Counted from the first letter of the stretch, positions 21,594-32,862 are shown. The stretch is 64,000 bases of DNA from Aquarana catesbeiana (GCF_042186555.1 NC_133336.1:190828251-190892250); one strand, 5' to 3'. Translations and numbers: made by a program. The notes: generated by a model not told the origin, from the letters alone.

Positions 21594-22534
21594 TTAACTG
21601 CTTCAGCCCTGGAAGATTTTACCCCCTTCCTGACCAGAGCACTTTTTGCGATTCGGCACTGCGTCGCTTTAACTGACAATTGCGCGGTCCTGCGGCGCTG
21701 CAGCCAAACAAAATGACGTCCTTTTTTTTCCCACAAATAGAGCTTTCTTTTAGTGGTATTTGATCAACTCTGTGTTTTTTATTTTTTGCGCTATAAACAA
21801 GAAAAGAGCGACAATTTTGAAAAGAAAGCAATATTTTTTACTTTTTGCTATAATAAATATCCCCCAAAAATATATATATAAAAAAAAAAAAATTTCCTCA
21901 ATTTAGGCCGATATGTATTCTTCTACATATTTTTTGTAAAAAAAAATCGCAATAAGCGTATATTGATTGGTTTATGCAAAAGTTATAGCGTCTACAAAAT
22001 TGGGGGATAGTTTTATTGCATTTTTTTTTTTTAATTTTTTTAGTAGTAATGGCGGCGATTTGCGATTTTTATCGGGACTGCGACATTATGGCGGACACAT
22101 CGGACACTTTTGATACTATTTTGGGACCATTGTCATTTATACAGCGATCAGTGCTATAAAAATTGCATTGATTACTGTGTAAATGACACTGGCAGGGAAG
22201 GGGTTAACCACTAGGGGGCGATAAAGGGGTTAAGTGTGTCCTAGGGAGTGATTCTAACTGTGGGGGAGATGGGCTACTAGTCACATGACAGCAATCACTG
22301 CTTCCGATGACAGAGAGCAGTGATCTCTGTCATGTCACTAGGCAGAACGGGGAAATGCCCTGTTCTGAGGCTCCGTGACATGATTGTGACCGGTCCCGTG
22401 GGCATGGTCACGCTGTACGCAACGCTCGTGCCTGCTATCCCCGGCTCTTAAAGGGGATGTACAGGTACGCCCATTTGCCCACCGCTGCCATTGTGCCAAG
22501 GTATAACGGCGTGCAGTGGTCGGCAAGTGGTTAA
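21594..22534 (+). mobile_element. TTAA-target repeat, full-length
   Basis: TTAACTGCTTCAGCCCTGGA at the left and GGTCGGCAAGTGGTTAA at the right, with TTAA at both borders. 940 bp, non-coding. Best complete copy for defining the family in this window. Confidence 0.85.
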
Positions 22535-23161
22535 TGCTATGAGGGAATCGATTAAAGAGATTCGTCCTCCCTTCCGGTCATGCTGACATCAGTTTCTCCA
22601 GACAGGAAGTGAAGGAAATTCTGCAACAGGACATAGACAGCAAGAAGGGTTTGTGTCAATGGGCTTTGGGTTTGTATCGGTGGCATTACTTTGACTTCAG
22701 CTGGAGATGCTTCTCAGATCCTTCACAAGTCTTTGACAGGTGCATTTGGCCATTTTGTCCTTATGAGTAAACACAACTAGCTGACCTGTATGGACAAGGG
22801 CAGGTCAAATTCACTTGTCAATAAATGACATGACTTGTCCTTATGAGTAAGCACATCTAGTGCGAAACAAGTTCAAGTGGAAGTTTAGTCAAAATCTAAC
22901 TAAGTCTAAACTTACTTCCACCTAGACATGTGCAGAACGAAAAAATGTGTTTCGTTTCCTTTCTATTCGTTATTTACATTAATTTGTTTAGTTAAATTTG
23001 TTCCATTTGTTTAATTCATTTTTGGAATTACCGTATTTATCGGCGTATAACACGCACCGGTGTATAACACGCACCCCAATTTAGGAGGGAATTTTAAGGA
23101 AAAAAAAACTTTTAGGAGGGAAGTTGAAGGGAAAAAAACTTACATTTAAATGCCCATCATT

Positions 23162-23450
23162 GCAGCCTTCTCAGTGCAGCCTTGCCTCAGTGCAGCCATG
23201 TCAGTGCAGCCATGTCAGTGCAGCCATGTCAGTGCAGCCATGTCAGTGCAGCCTTGTCAGTGCAGCCATGTCAGTGCAGCCTTGTCAGTGCAGCCATGTC
23301 AGTGCAGCCTTCTCAGTGCAGCCTTGTCAGTGCAGCCTTGTCAGTGCAGCCATGTCAGTGCAGCCATGTCAGTGCAGCCTTGTCAGTGCAGCCTTGTCAG
23401 TGCAGCCTTCCCCAGTGCAGCCTTCCTCAGTGCAGCCTTGCCCCAGTGCA
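23162..23450 (+). repeat. 14-bp minisatellite (~20 units)
   Basis: Unit TCAGTGCAGCCATG/TCAGTGCAGCCTTG. Open in all + frames (127-158 residues), which is an artefact of the repeat. Confidence 0.92.
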
Positions 23451-23481
23451 GCCTTCGATCCCCTGTCCCTGCCATCCTGGG

Positions 23482-23757
23482 CTTCAAAATCGCCGACCGC
23501 GATTTGAAAATGGCGCCGCCGGCGCCGAAATACACAGAGCCGGTCCTCGGCTCTTTCCGGCGGCTCTCGTTCACTTTCGGCTCCACTCGTAGTCCCGAGC
23601 GGAGCTATCCGAACCTAGCCGAGTAGGTTCGGATAGCTCCGCTCGGAACTACGAGTGGAGCCGAAAGTGAACGAGAGCCGCCGGAAAGAGCCGAGGACCG
23701 ACTCTGTGTATTTCGGCGGTGCCATTTTCAAATCGCGGTCAGCGATTTTGAAGTTGC
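23482..23757. repeat. GC-rich palindrome, ~135-bp arms
   Basis: Arms 23482-23617 and 23624-23757 are near-perfect reverse complements around the 6-nt loop GCCGAG. Part of the TIR element. Confidence 0.88.
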
Positions 23758-23879
23758 GACAGCTCGGGATCGCAGGGGATCGGCGTATAACACGCACCTG
23801 GGACTTTCCCCTGATTTTAAGGGGGAAAAAGTGCGTGTTATACGCCGATAAATACGGTAGTTTCATTTATTCGTTCTCA

Positions 23880-24960
23880 AATCATTTTCAAATTCAAAAA
23901 TTTTTCAAATTCGATTCATTTTCAAATTCAAAATATTTTTTTCCAATTTCCAAAGAAAATAAAATAGAATAGAAAATAAAGGAGTAGAATAGAAAAAAAT
24001 AGAATAGAAAAGAACATAAAATAGAAACAGAAAATAAAAGAATATAATATAATAGAGTAAAACAGAACAAAATAGGATAGAAAATAAAAGAACAGAATAG
24101 AATGGAATGGAATAGAATAGAAAGGAATAGAATAAAAAAAAGAACAGAATAAAAAAAAAGATTATAACCATCTTCTGAAATTAAAAAAAAAATAGAAGAG
24201 AATAGAATAAACAATAGAATAGCATAGAAATAATATAACCATTTCCTAAATTCAAATAGAATCAATTCAAATTTGAATAGAATAGAAAAAACACAATAGT
24301 ATAGAAAAAAACAACAGAATAGAACAGATTGAATATAACCATCTTCCTATTTGAATCTATTATTTTCTATTCTATTCATTCAAATTGATTCTATTTGAAT
24401 TGTGGGAAATGAGTATAGCCTTTCTATTCTAATCTATTCTATTCTATTGTTTTTTTTAATTATACTAATTTTTGTATTTGGTTATTCTATTCTATTCTTT
24501 TCTATTCCATTCTTTTATTTTCTATTCTATTCTTTTCTATTCAAATTCAAATGTATTCTATTCGAAGTTCGAATTTCGGAAGATGGTTATATTCTTTCTA
24601 TTCTATTCTGTTGTTTTTTTCTATACTATTCTGTTATTTTCTATTCTATTCTAATCTATTATTTTCTAATCTATTCAAATTCGAATTGATTCTATTTGAA
24701 TTTTGGAAAATGGTTATATTCTGTTCTAGTCTATTGTTTTTTAATTCTTTTCTTTTCTATTCTAATATAGTCTATTCTATTATTTTTTCTTCTATTCTAT
24801 TCTTTTCTTTTGTATTCAAATTCAAATGTATTCTATTTGAAACTTGAATTTTAGAAGATGGTTATATTCTATGTTATTCTATTCTATTCTATTATATTCT
24901 ATTTGTTTCTATTATATTTTAGTCTATTCTGTTCTTTTATTTTCTAATCTATTTTGTTCT
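23880..24960. repeat. Inverted pentanucleotide satellite
   Basis: The left half (about 23950-24330) is built of AGAAT/AATAG units and the right half (about 24360-24960) of the complementary CTATT units, so the array switches strand near 24345. Interspersed 'aaattcaaat' blocks are mirrored too. The Phe/Tyr/Leu/Ile-rich frames on both strands are artefacts. Confidence 0.85.
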
Positions 24961-24974
24961 GTTTTACTCTATTA

Positions 24975-25316
24975 TCTTGTGGCAGCACAGTGGTGTAGTG
25001 GGTAGCACTCTCTCCTAACAGTAAAAAGGGTTGCTGGTTCGTATTCCAACCACGACACTACCTGCCTGGAGTTTGCATGTTCTCCCTGTGCCTGCGTGGG
25101 TTTCCTCCGGGTACTCCGGTTTCCTCCCACACTCCAAAGACATGCTGGTGGTCAATTGGCTTCTGTCCAAAATTGGCCCTAGTATATGAATGTGAGTTGG
25201 GGACCTTGGATTGTGGGCTCCTTGAGGGTAGGGACCAATATGAGTGCAATGTGTGTGTAGAGTGCTGCGTAAATTGACAGTGCTATATGGGTACCTTAAA
25301 TAAATAGGGATAATTG
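24975..25316 (+). mobile_element. tRNA-headed SINE-like element
   Basis: The head has an A-box-like TAGTGGGTAGCACT and a B-box-like GGTTCGTATTCC about 30 bp on. The body has the widespread vertebrate motif 'gtttgcatgttctccctgtg' and 'ggtttcctccgggtactccg'. The tail ends in a short TAAATAAATA run. The intact box pair fits a pol III promoter. No named family assigned. Confidence 0.7.
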
Positions 25317-25435
25317 TAGACACACACCCACACTCACTCAGTTTGAACTTGATGGACTGGAGTCTTTATTCAACCTTACTAACTATGTAACTATGTGACT
25401 ATCTTCTATTCTTTTATTTTCTGCTCTATTCTTTT

Positions 25436-26660
25436 CTAGGTAAATGAGGTAATGGCGCTCCCTATAGTTGGTTGTAATGGGCGTAAGTGAGTGTAAAAAT
25501 AAAGGCTAATTACAGGGTAAAGGAGGGCCAATATGCTGGCTCCACAGCGGGGGGTCCCCCACCTTCTTCCAAATTTATATATATGTAAAAAACCAATTGT
25601 GCTGTTGCGTGTGCAATCTCTCCACAGTGAGTGATTATACTAATGGTAACAACACTAATATGTGTAAACAACCCAAAATTATGCACTCATAAGTAGTGTC
25701 CCTATAAGTACCAAAAAGTGACTCACATGTGTGTACACTTATTAGCATACGTGCAAAAATTAGTGATACATAAGCAATACACTTCAGTAATTTTAGTTCA
25801 TAGAGTTATTCAAGATGACTTAATTAGTAGTCCATAATAAAAACCACAAAATTAATTAATAGTCCATAATGAAATAGTCCATAATAAAGTAGTCTCCAAC
25901 ACAGTGAAAAAAATATTCAGAAACGTGACTTGATTGCTCTCAATATCCTGGTGACTCAGTGCTCCCCCTCAAGGATCCCCACTCATCGGATCCAATCACC
26001 CCTAAGGGCAATGCGCATATAGATATGGCCCCTACGATCTCCTTGTCAGCGTTGTCACTGGGGTTCCCAAGTCAGTCTTCAGCATTCATAAGGAACTCGA
26101 TCACTCCAAAAGGAAAAAATAGTGGACTCCCATAGTGTAGTAATTAAATTAAAATTTATTGTAACATAAAAAATCTTCCAGTAAAAAACTACTACAGTCC
26201 AGTACCACTGGCTATAGTAATTCAGCAGCAAGGTACCAAAAAGAAAAAGTACCAAAAGGGTAACATATTCCAAGTTAGATATAGCTAACAGTGCTACCCC
26301 AAAACATATATAAAATGTATATAAAATAGAATAGAACCAGCAGCCTGTAGCGCAAGGCGGAAGAAAAATCGAGTGTTTGCACTCCACCTGCGCTCCACCG
26401 GCCTAGACTCAGGAAATGACGTAGCGTGCGTGGCGCCGTCATACGCGTTTCTTCATAGACGTCCTCAGCGACGGTGCCCGCACGCCACGCACCACGTCAT
26501 TTAATAAGGAAACAGCCATATCCGTCCGGCCCCCCGTGCAGGAAGGCACCTATCATGGTGAGCTAAGGGCGGAACACCGCGCCTACTAACTCCCAGAGTG
26601 TCCGCAATGGTTGAAATCATATGGGTCAAATTCGTGTACTGCTACAGCCAGCCCCTTTTT
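25436..26660. mobile_element. Penelope-like terminal fragment
   Basis: Contains, on the minus strand near 26430-26468, CTGAGGA then GAAACGCGT inside 'ccgtc...gacgg' arms, the hammerhead-like motif of Penelope-like ends. The surrounding AT-rich text (26079-26387) gives a hydrophobic frame without family resemblance. Outer borders are uncertain. Confidence 0.5.
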
Positions 26661-26853
26661 ACTATTTAAACACTTTTGCTCATTCCCTCCATGCCTTCGC
26701 GTGGTTAACATCTGCAGTGTCTCTGCTGTGTTCCTATGTATGACTTGGCCTGGCTGATGTCTCTTCTGATTCCTGCTCCTGATTTTCGGATTCTGACAAC
26801 GCTGACTTCTGGTTCCTGATTCTGGCTCATCTGAATGCTACATTTTTTTCTTT

Positions 26854-27702
26854 AGCCCCAATTGCCATGGACCTTGCCTCTCCAACAAACCATCAGCTAC
26901 ACCACACAGATCCCATTTCTAACCAGTCAATTGTCTGCTATGTGCTTGTTATGGGAATTGTGAATAGAAAGGGACTGGCAATTCAGTAACAAGACATTAC
27001 CTTTTTTTAAACCATGCTACATTTTTTGACATGTTGATGGGAAAAAAGTAACTTTCTTAAAGCAAAGATTAAAATCTGTTTGAACTAAGTGTAAGGTGTG
27101 ATTTTAACTGCAAGGTCTGGCTTCCTAACTCTGGCTTCTGTTTTTGACTAAGTTCCTGATCTTTGTTATTTTTGCTATTACATTAAAGGTGTGATTTTAA
27201 CTGCACGTTCTGTCTCTGCCTGGTTTACGGTTCCTGACAAATCGACCTGCAATTGACCTCCTTCTGTCCTGCATTTAACTTGCTTCAAGCAGGTTTTGCA
27301 TTCCCATACCCTTGTATGGGAATGTATAACCTGTTTAAAGTGATCGTACAAAAGCCCATTGACACAGGTCCTAAAAAGCTTACAGGGGTATACAAAATTA
27401 CCCTCAGCAGCTGTCAGCAGGAAAGGAAGTAAGGGGAAATCTTCTCTTAGTTCCTGTAGAGTTTCACTTAGTTCATACAGATTTTAATCTTTGCTTTAAG
27501 AAAGTTACTTTTTTCCCCTCAACGTGTCAAAAAATGTAGCATGGTTTAAAAAAAGGTAATGTCTTGTTACTGAATTGCCAGTCCCTTTCTATTCACAATT
27601 CCCATAACAAGCACATAGCAGACAATTGACTGGTTAGAAATGGGATCTGTGTGGTGTAGCTGATGGTTTGTTGGAGAGGCAAGGTCCATGGCACTTGGGG
27701 CT
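26854..27702. repeat. Large inverted repeat, ~238-bp arms
   Basis: 26854-27091 and 27464-27702 are almost perfect reverse complements (for example 'gccatggaccttgcc' against 'ggcaaggtccatggc'). The spacer is about 370 bp. No transposase or target duplication seen. The 123-residue minus frame at 27938-27567 arises from the right arm. Confidence 0.85.
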
Positions 27703-28535
27703 GAAAAACATTGGACAGGATTGAAGGTGGGTAGTGCATCACATTTGGGGAGGGAGGGTAGTGCTGAAACATCCAACCTGGATTTGGAGTGGTTAGTTGA
27801 CTTTAGAGCAGCCATTATCAACCTTTTTATTGAATAGGAACCCTTGAAATAACTTTCAGAAAAAACTTTATTATGATGGCCACCGGAAAGAACGTTCCTT
27901 AGACTTGTGGTCAATGGGAAGAACTCCTGCCTTACCAATAGCTAAAAAGATAATTGGTGTCAGTGATTACTCATCTAACAGGCAGAAGTTGCTCATTACT
28001 CAATGAACTCGTAGCAACCTCTGGAGGAACTCTAGGGTTCCATGAAACCCTGGTTGTTGAGAAAGGTTGCTTTAGAAGATGAAAATGTTGGTGGAACAAT
28101 GAAGCTTTGAGCTTACAAGAGTCCGACAGTGGTAGACTGAAGTCAAAACTAAACATAGTTTAACACCTGTAATTTGGGTGAGATTAATGATGAGTACAGA
28201 AAATACATGACCCAACTACAGCAATTAGTCAAAGTGGTTATTTCTATAAAGGAGTAGGTAGTGTTCATTTATTCAATAAGTGTTAATTTATTGAATTGTT
28301 CAATAAGTTCACTTCTTGAACAATTTAAACCCATTTTCCTTTATTAAATCAACTCTGCCATGTCAGACAAAAATGTTCAGCCTGATGGTATATTGAAAAG
28401 AGGAACTTCTTACAATATATTTTAGAGAACAAACTTTAAAACAAAAAACAGACACTACAACTAACAAATATGCACAGGATTATCCGGGTCTAATGAGTAG
28501 AGTTCATTGTAGTCTTGCAATATTTAAACAACTAC

Positions 28536-29210
28536 GGGGTTGTTTTACTAAACCTGCATAGTGCAAAATCTGCTGCAGCTGTGCATGGTAGCCAATCAGC
28601 TTCTAACTTCAGCTTGTTAAGTTAAAGTGGTGTTCCGGCCGAAATTATACTTTTTAAATAAAAATACCCCTATAATACACAAGCTTAATGTATTCTAGTA
28701 AAGTTAGTCTGTAAACTAAGGTCTGTTTTGTTAGTTTATAGCAGTAGTTTGTTATTTTATAAACTTACTGCAGGCCGTGGCCATCTTAAGTGTGGGCATC
28801 TGAAGCCAGACTGTATTTCTTCCTGGATCTCATCCTTACAGATCTCGCACATGCTCAGTGCAGTACAAGCAGTGTAATAGGTTTCAGGTCAGGTTTCCAT
28901 AGCAACCGCAGTGTCAAAGGAAGTTGCTGGCCCTTCCCAGAAGGCATTGCAAACAGGAAATGATGCGATGGGCCACGGCCAAGGAGGAGGAAGTGACAAA
29001 TGAATACAGCAGATATACAGTAGGTGCTGAGAAAAAAATAAAAAAATATCCAATTCGTTTACAGTGCACAGTTTAGTGAGGGATGCTGAAGAGTTGTAAA
29101 AGTGGGTGGAACTCCACTTTAAGCATTTAGGGAAAAAAACTGGTAGCTGATTGGTTTCTATGCAGAGCTGCACCCGATTTGCACTCTCCGGCTTTGGTAA
29201 ATCAACACCC
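28536..29210. mobile_element. 'tttactaaag' hairpin MITE split by a TTAA MITE
   Basis: The halves 28536-28621 and 29123-29210 are the arms of the hairpin MITE seen at 18079-18312. Between them sits a TTAA element (next entry). A nested pair in intron 7, ending about 150 bp before exon 8. Confidence 0.8.
28622..29122. mobile_element. TTAA MITE nested in the hairpin MITE
   Basis: TTAAAGTGGTGTTCCGG at the left, GGTGGAACTCCACTTTAA at the right, TTAA at both borders, no coding content. Confidence 0.8.
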
Positions 29211-29364
29211 AAGCCTGATAGTAAACAGCTAAAATAACAGAAAATGGAAATCAGTGGCAAATAGTCACAAAAATGTCAGTTACAGCTTTAATAGATAAAT
29301 GTACCCTCAAATGAAAGCTCTATACTGTATTTGTAATGGATAAACATTTTTCTCTATTTTTAAG

Positions 29365-29465
29365 GTACAAAGTACAGAAGATATGAGTTGATGAACATAA
29401 CAAGACTTGTGGCAGCATTCCTTATATATGTTGCCTGCTGTTTTATCACCTTTAAATACTGCTAA
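29365..29465 (+). CDS. Fc receptor-like, exon 8 (transmembrane segment and stop)
   Basis: Acceptor CTATTTTTAAG, phase 1, stop TAA at 29463-29465. Residues 476-508: a short basic stalk 'GTKYRRYELM', then 'NITRLVAAFLIYVACCFITF' and a three-residue end. N486-x-x-R489 at the outer edge of the hydrophobic stretch matches the N-x-x-R motif of receptors that pair with FcR-gamma (GPVI, NKp46 and, as reported, Xenopus FcR-like proteins). There is no ITAM or ITIM, so signalling must come from a partner. Alternative last exons cannot be excluded. Confidence 0.88.
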
Positions 29466-29925
29466 GAGGAAACTACTATTGATCTGTCTGTGGAAACTTA
29501 TTGGACATATTATTTATTTTAAGGAGACTAGTTTGGAACAAGTGGTTAAGATCATTTCAGTAGAAACGGAATGGTTACAAGTTTCCATTTGCTGTATGTT
29601 ACTTCACAGAGTACATACAGTATATCTCTACAGAAATACCCAATTTAAAAATGATTTGGCCAGTCTTGAAACACCCAGTGGCCGATCCTGACTTCTTCTG
29701 TGGATATATTACCTCCATGTGCACTTGGATACTGGAAACATCACATAGGAAGCATAATGTTGGATAAAGGTCACATTGTAATGCTCATACAACATGTTTT
29801 AAGTATAGACCTTTCTCCAAGTGTGACTACACCAGAAATAGAAAGTGCAATATATGCACAGCCAAATAAGGCAATAATAAGAAAACAGCAATAAACAATA
29901 TCGAAATAAACAAAATAGTGCAATG
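29466..29925 (+). other. 3' UTR of the Fc receptor-like gene
   Basis: About 460 bp without repeats between the stop codon and the poly(A) signals. The exact cleavage site is not visible. Confidence 0.6.
29890..29910 (+). terminator. Two poly(A) signals
   Basis: AATAAA at 29890-29895 and again at 29905-29910, followed by 'caaaatag...tgcaatgcaa'. They are the first canonical signals after the stop codon. Confidence 0.6.
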
Positions 29926-30349
29926 CAACAATGAAAGGACAAAGTATTTCTGTATCTGAGCCCTAAATTTAGGGGGGGTTCTAACTAAATTTGGTACTAA
30001 AAGCTAAAAGGTTCTTGAGTCTCTCCAAAACCCTTCCTACTGGCTAGTGTGGTATAATGTTTGGGCCCTGAGTCCTCCATTGGAGCACTTAGGTCTATTT
30101 GTATCCTACTACAGTAAAGGGCATTAGTCCCCAAACTATGTTCCAATTTAGGGTGGCACTGTCCCTTTTAACAGGAGGTTAGGACCAGCAGTCTCTCACT
30201 ATTATGCAGTCTGTTAAGTAGCCTTTTGTTGATCTCTTATGATGGAACATGGGCTGTTGTGGTGACTCTGGACTCTATAGCAGTCATCTGGCATGAAACC
30301 AGTGACATCTCTTTCCTCCAGCCTGGTTGATCTCGCCAATGGCTACGGC
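29926..30349. other. Intergenic, nothing recognised
   Basis: Moderately AT-rich, unique-looking DNA without usable frames or repeats that I recognise. Confidence 0.5.
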
Positions 30350-31545
30350 CTATTTGCACACAAATCCGTCGGACAAAAGTCCAAAGTACAAACACGCATG
30401 CTCGGAAGCAAGGACGAGTCAGAAGCGGTCGGTCTTGTAAACTAGCGTTCGTAATGGAGAATTAACATTTGTGACGCGGCAAATTATGAAATCTCGAAAT
30501 GCAGCGCACAATTCTCTTCTTCTTTAATGGGATAATAATGAAGCTGCTTTGCTGGTGATACTGATGGAGTTATTGCAAACAAATTTTCAAAGACTTTTTT
30601 TTTTCTAGTGATATCAAGAATAATATTATTATGTTTTTTGTTTTTTTGTTTTTTGGTGCAAGTTACCACAACACCATTATCCCGTAGTTTTTAAGATCAA
30701 AGATACAACTATGTTGGTGCCCCCTGTCAATTTTACATTGTATTTTTTTAAATGTAACTGCCTACTCCCAAACTGTCATTTGAAGTAAAACACAAAGCCA
30801 AGTATTATTCTCCACAATTTTTTTATTGTGCATTAAAAAAAGAAAACAAATAAAATTAGACATGCTATCTGCCAATAGAACTTAACCAAAAAGTGCATTC
30901 TATGCATCCAAGCATATAGAAAATATACCAAATCAAATCATTATTATTCAACCAAAAAATAAAATAAAATAAAAGCCTCATGCATGTGTCCTGTTTCATA
31001 ATATAGGGGGTTAACAATGCCAAGAGTTGGTGAAAGCAGGGGTCCGTCATCCGGAGATAATTCCTAAAATCAACTGGATTATTCTCCTGGAGCTCCCGCA
31101 ACAAAGGCATATGACATAATTGGTCACGATTAATAAAGCAACCAATTTTTGGTCCAAGAAATCCTCCTCCTCCTGTTCCTGGAATGGACTTGGGTCAAAG
31201 CAATAACTCCAAGGCCAATAATAAATAACAAGTTATCTCCTCTGATTCCGCAACATGGCTGGTTGACGAATGGCCATTCAGGAAAGAACTGAAAAGTGCA
31301 AAATGAAAAGCGCAAATCAACACTCACCAAACTTCTGCTAACATGAAATTAGCAGAAGGAGCACAAAGGGTGGCTCCTGACAATTGAACTTCATCTTTTT
31401 CAGTTGGTAGTACGTCACTACGTTCATGTTTGTCGGCCGACAATTGTGTACCATTTGTATGCAAGACAAAATCCAGGCACACACCTTCGGACAAAAAGGT
31501 TTTGTCTGCAGAAAATCTAATCGTGTGTACGAGTCCGCAACGATG
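30350..31545 (-). mobile_element. Harbinger element relic
   Basis: The right end carries 'ctaatcgtgtgtacgag' and the left end 'aatccgtcggacaaaagtcc', both seen in the Harbinger-type elements of this window. Between them is a broken transposase on the minus strand. Internally deleted. Confidence 0.6.
30980..31215 (-). pseudogene. Harbinger transposase N-terminal fragment
   Basis: Two minus-strand frames one base apart give 'RRRRISWTKNWLLY' and then 'LRELQENNPVDFRNYLRM', 'FHQLLALLTPYI'. This is the N-terminal part of HARBI1/PIF-type transposases (W-x-R/K-x-W-L...L-R...D-x-x-x-F-x-x-x-L-R-M). The DDE catalytic part is missing and the frame is shifted near 31125, so it is dead. Confidence 0.75.
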
Positions 31546-32047
31546 GAGAAAATTAGCTCCTTATAATACAAACATAAAATACAAGCTGAAAAGTCCACAC
31601 CTATCTCTTCTCAGATAATGTTCACATTACCACAACATACAGTAGTTATATTAAACATAACATAACTCCCCTGTATCAACTGTCAGTTTAGAATTCTGCC
31701 AATGCTGGTTTTTCATTTTATTTTAAGTGTATTTTTGTATGTTGGTTGAACTTTATGGAGGTGACTTTGCAACTATGTATCTCACTCATTGAGAAAGTTC
31801 AAATTGAAATCCCATGAAAGCTTGTATAAAAGTTATATAGCTCAACTGTCATGAACCCACTCCGTTCTACCACAGTCACCTGGCAAGTCTTATTATCTCA
31901 CTCATTAACAAGGTTGGATTTTATCATTGTAAAAGCTACAGTGGCAAGGCAGAGAAGCTGAAAGATATGGTGTGTCTTATATCTGCCACACTTAGAAACT
32001 GCTGCTTAGAAACTGCTGCGTAAAGCCTAATACACACTCTAATACAC
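31546..32047. other. Intergenic, nothing recognised
   Basis: AT-rich DNA without features that I can support. Confidence 0.5.
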
Positions 32048-32862
32048 ACTGTTCTGGGAAGACTGTCCACCAGGTTTAGGAGCGTGTTTATGGGAATGTT
32101 TGACCATTCTTCCAGAAGCGCATTTGTGAGGTCATGCACTGATGTGGACGAGAAGGCCTGGCTCGCAAGTCTCTGTTCTAATTCATGATCATCCCAAAGG
32201 TGCTCTGTCAGGTTAAGGTCAGGACTCTATGCAGGCCAGTCAAGTTCCTCCACCTCAAACTCACTAATCCATGTTCTTATGGACCTTGCTTTGTGCACTG
32301 GTCCAAATCATTTGGTGGAGGGGGGTTTATAGTGTGGGGTTGTTTTTCAGGGGTTGGACTTTCCTCCTTAGTTCCAGTGATGAAACTCTTAAGGCGTCGC
32401 CATACCAAGACATTTTGGACAATTTTATGCTCCTAACTTTGTGGGACCAGTTTGGAGATGGCCCCTTCCTGTTCCAACATGACTGAGCACCAGTGCACAA
32501 TGCAAGGTCCATAAAGACATGAATGAGAGAGTTTGGGGTGGAGGAAGTTAACTGGCCTGTACAGAGCCCTGACCTCAACCTGATAGAACACCTTTTGGGA
32601 TGAATTAGAGCAGAGACTGTGAGCCAGGCCTTCTCGTCCAACATCAGTGTCTGACCTCACATTCTGGAAGAATGGTCAAACATTCCCATAGACACACTCC
32701 TAATCCTTGTGGACAGCCTTCCCAGAAGAGTTGAAGCTGGTTAAGTTGCAAAGGGTGGGCCAACTCAATATTGAACCCTACGGACGAAGACTGCAATGCC
32801 ATTAAATTTCATGTGCGTGTAAAGGCAGGTGTCCCAATACTTTTGACAATATAGTGTATTTA
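32048..32862. mobile_element. Tc1-type fold-back element
   Basis: The left part encodes, on the minus strand, the end of a Tc1 transposase ('LTNALLEEWSNIPINTLLNL'). The right part encodes the C-terminal half on the + strand ('GPFLFQHD', 'PVQSPDLN') with stops and frame breaks. So the same transposase segment occurs twice, head to head. The right end 'caatacttttgacaatatagtgta' is the element terminus. Related copies at 6290 and 57309. Confidence 0.8.

Larger units (their letters stand above)
23032..23864. mobile_element. Minisatellite-bearing TIR element, copy 1
   Basis: Begins TACCGTATTTATCGGCGTAT and ends with the inverted sequence (about 23833-23863). The inside holds a 14-bp array (23162-23450) and a GC-rich palindrome (23482-23757). 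The borders are TA, so a TA target duplication is possible. Same family as 34620-36576 and 43326-43921. Superfamily unassigned. Confidence 0.85.
21456..29364 (+). other. Intron 7 of the Fc receptor-like gene
   Basis: 7.9 kb, filled with repeats as listed. From 22535 to 23031 and 27703 to 28535 I see no features beyond scattered simple sequence. No further Ig-type exon could be found by eye. Confidence 0.8.
1040..29925 (+). other. Fc receptor-like gene, 8 coding exons (gene span)
   Basis: Exons 1040-1082, 7171-7191, 10912-11169, 14954-15211, 16643-16924, 20783-21064, 21174-21455 and 29365-29465 all have AG/GT borders, all break codons after the first base, and sum to 1527 nt, giving 508 residues plus a stop. 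Domain order: signal peptide (about 1-24), Ig D1 (22-107), Ig D2 (108-193), three D3-type Ig domains (194-287, 288-381, 382-475), then transmembrane segment and stop (476-508). The 21-bp second exon is a hallmark of vertebrate FcR/FCRL genes. The TM motif N486-x-x-R489 and the lack of a signalling tail suggest a surface receptor that pairs with FcR-gamma. The ligand is unknown; it may be immunoglobulin or something else, since many FCRLs do not bind IgG. Introns are 6.1, 3.7, 3.8, 1.4, 3.9, 0.1 and 7.9 kb. I found no frameshift or early stop, so it looks functional. An extra exon could be hidden in a large intron, but I saw none. Confidence 0.9.

Noticed and set aside
23124..23626. Frames of 127-158 residues rich in Val-Gln-Pro-Cys
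   Set aside because: Translation of the 14-bp array in the TIR element.
23894..24847. Hydrophobic Phe/Tyr/Leu/Ile-rich frames that look like membrane proteins
   Set aside because: They arise from the TTCTA/TAGAA satellite on both strands.
24975..25060. Possible tRNA gene
   Set aside because: A- and B-box-like sequences are present, but the cloverleaf does not close and a SINE body follows.
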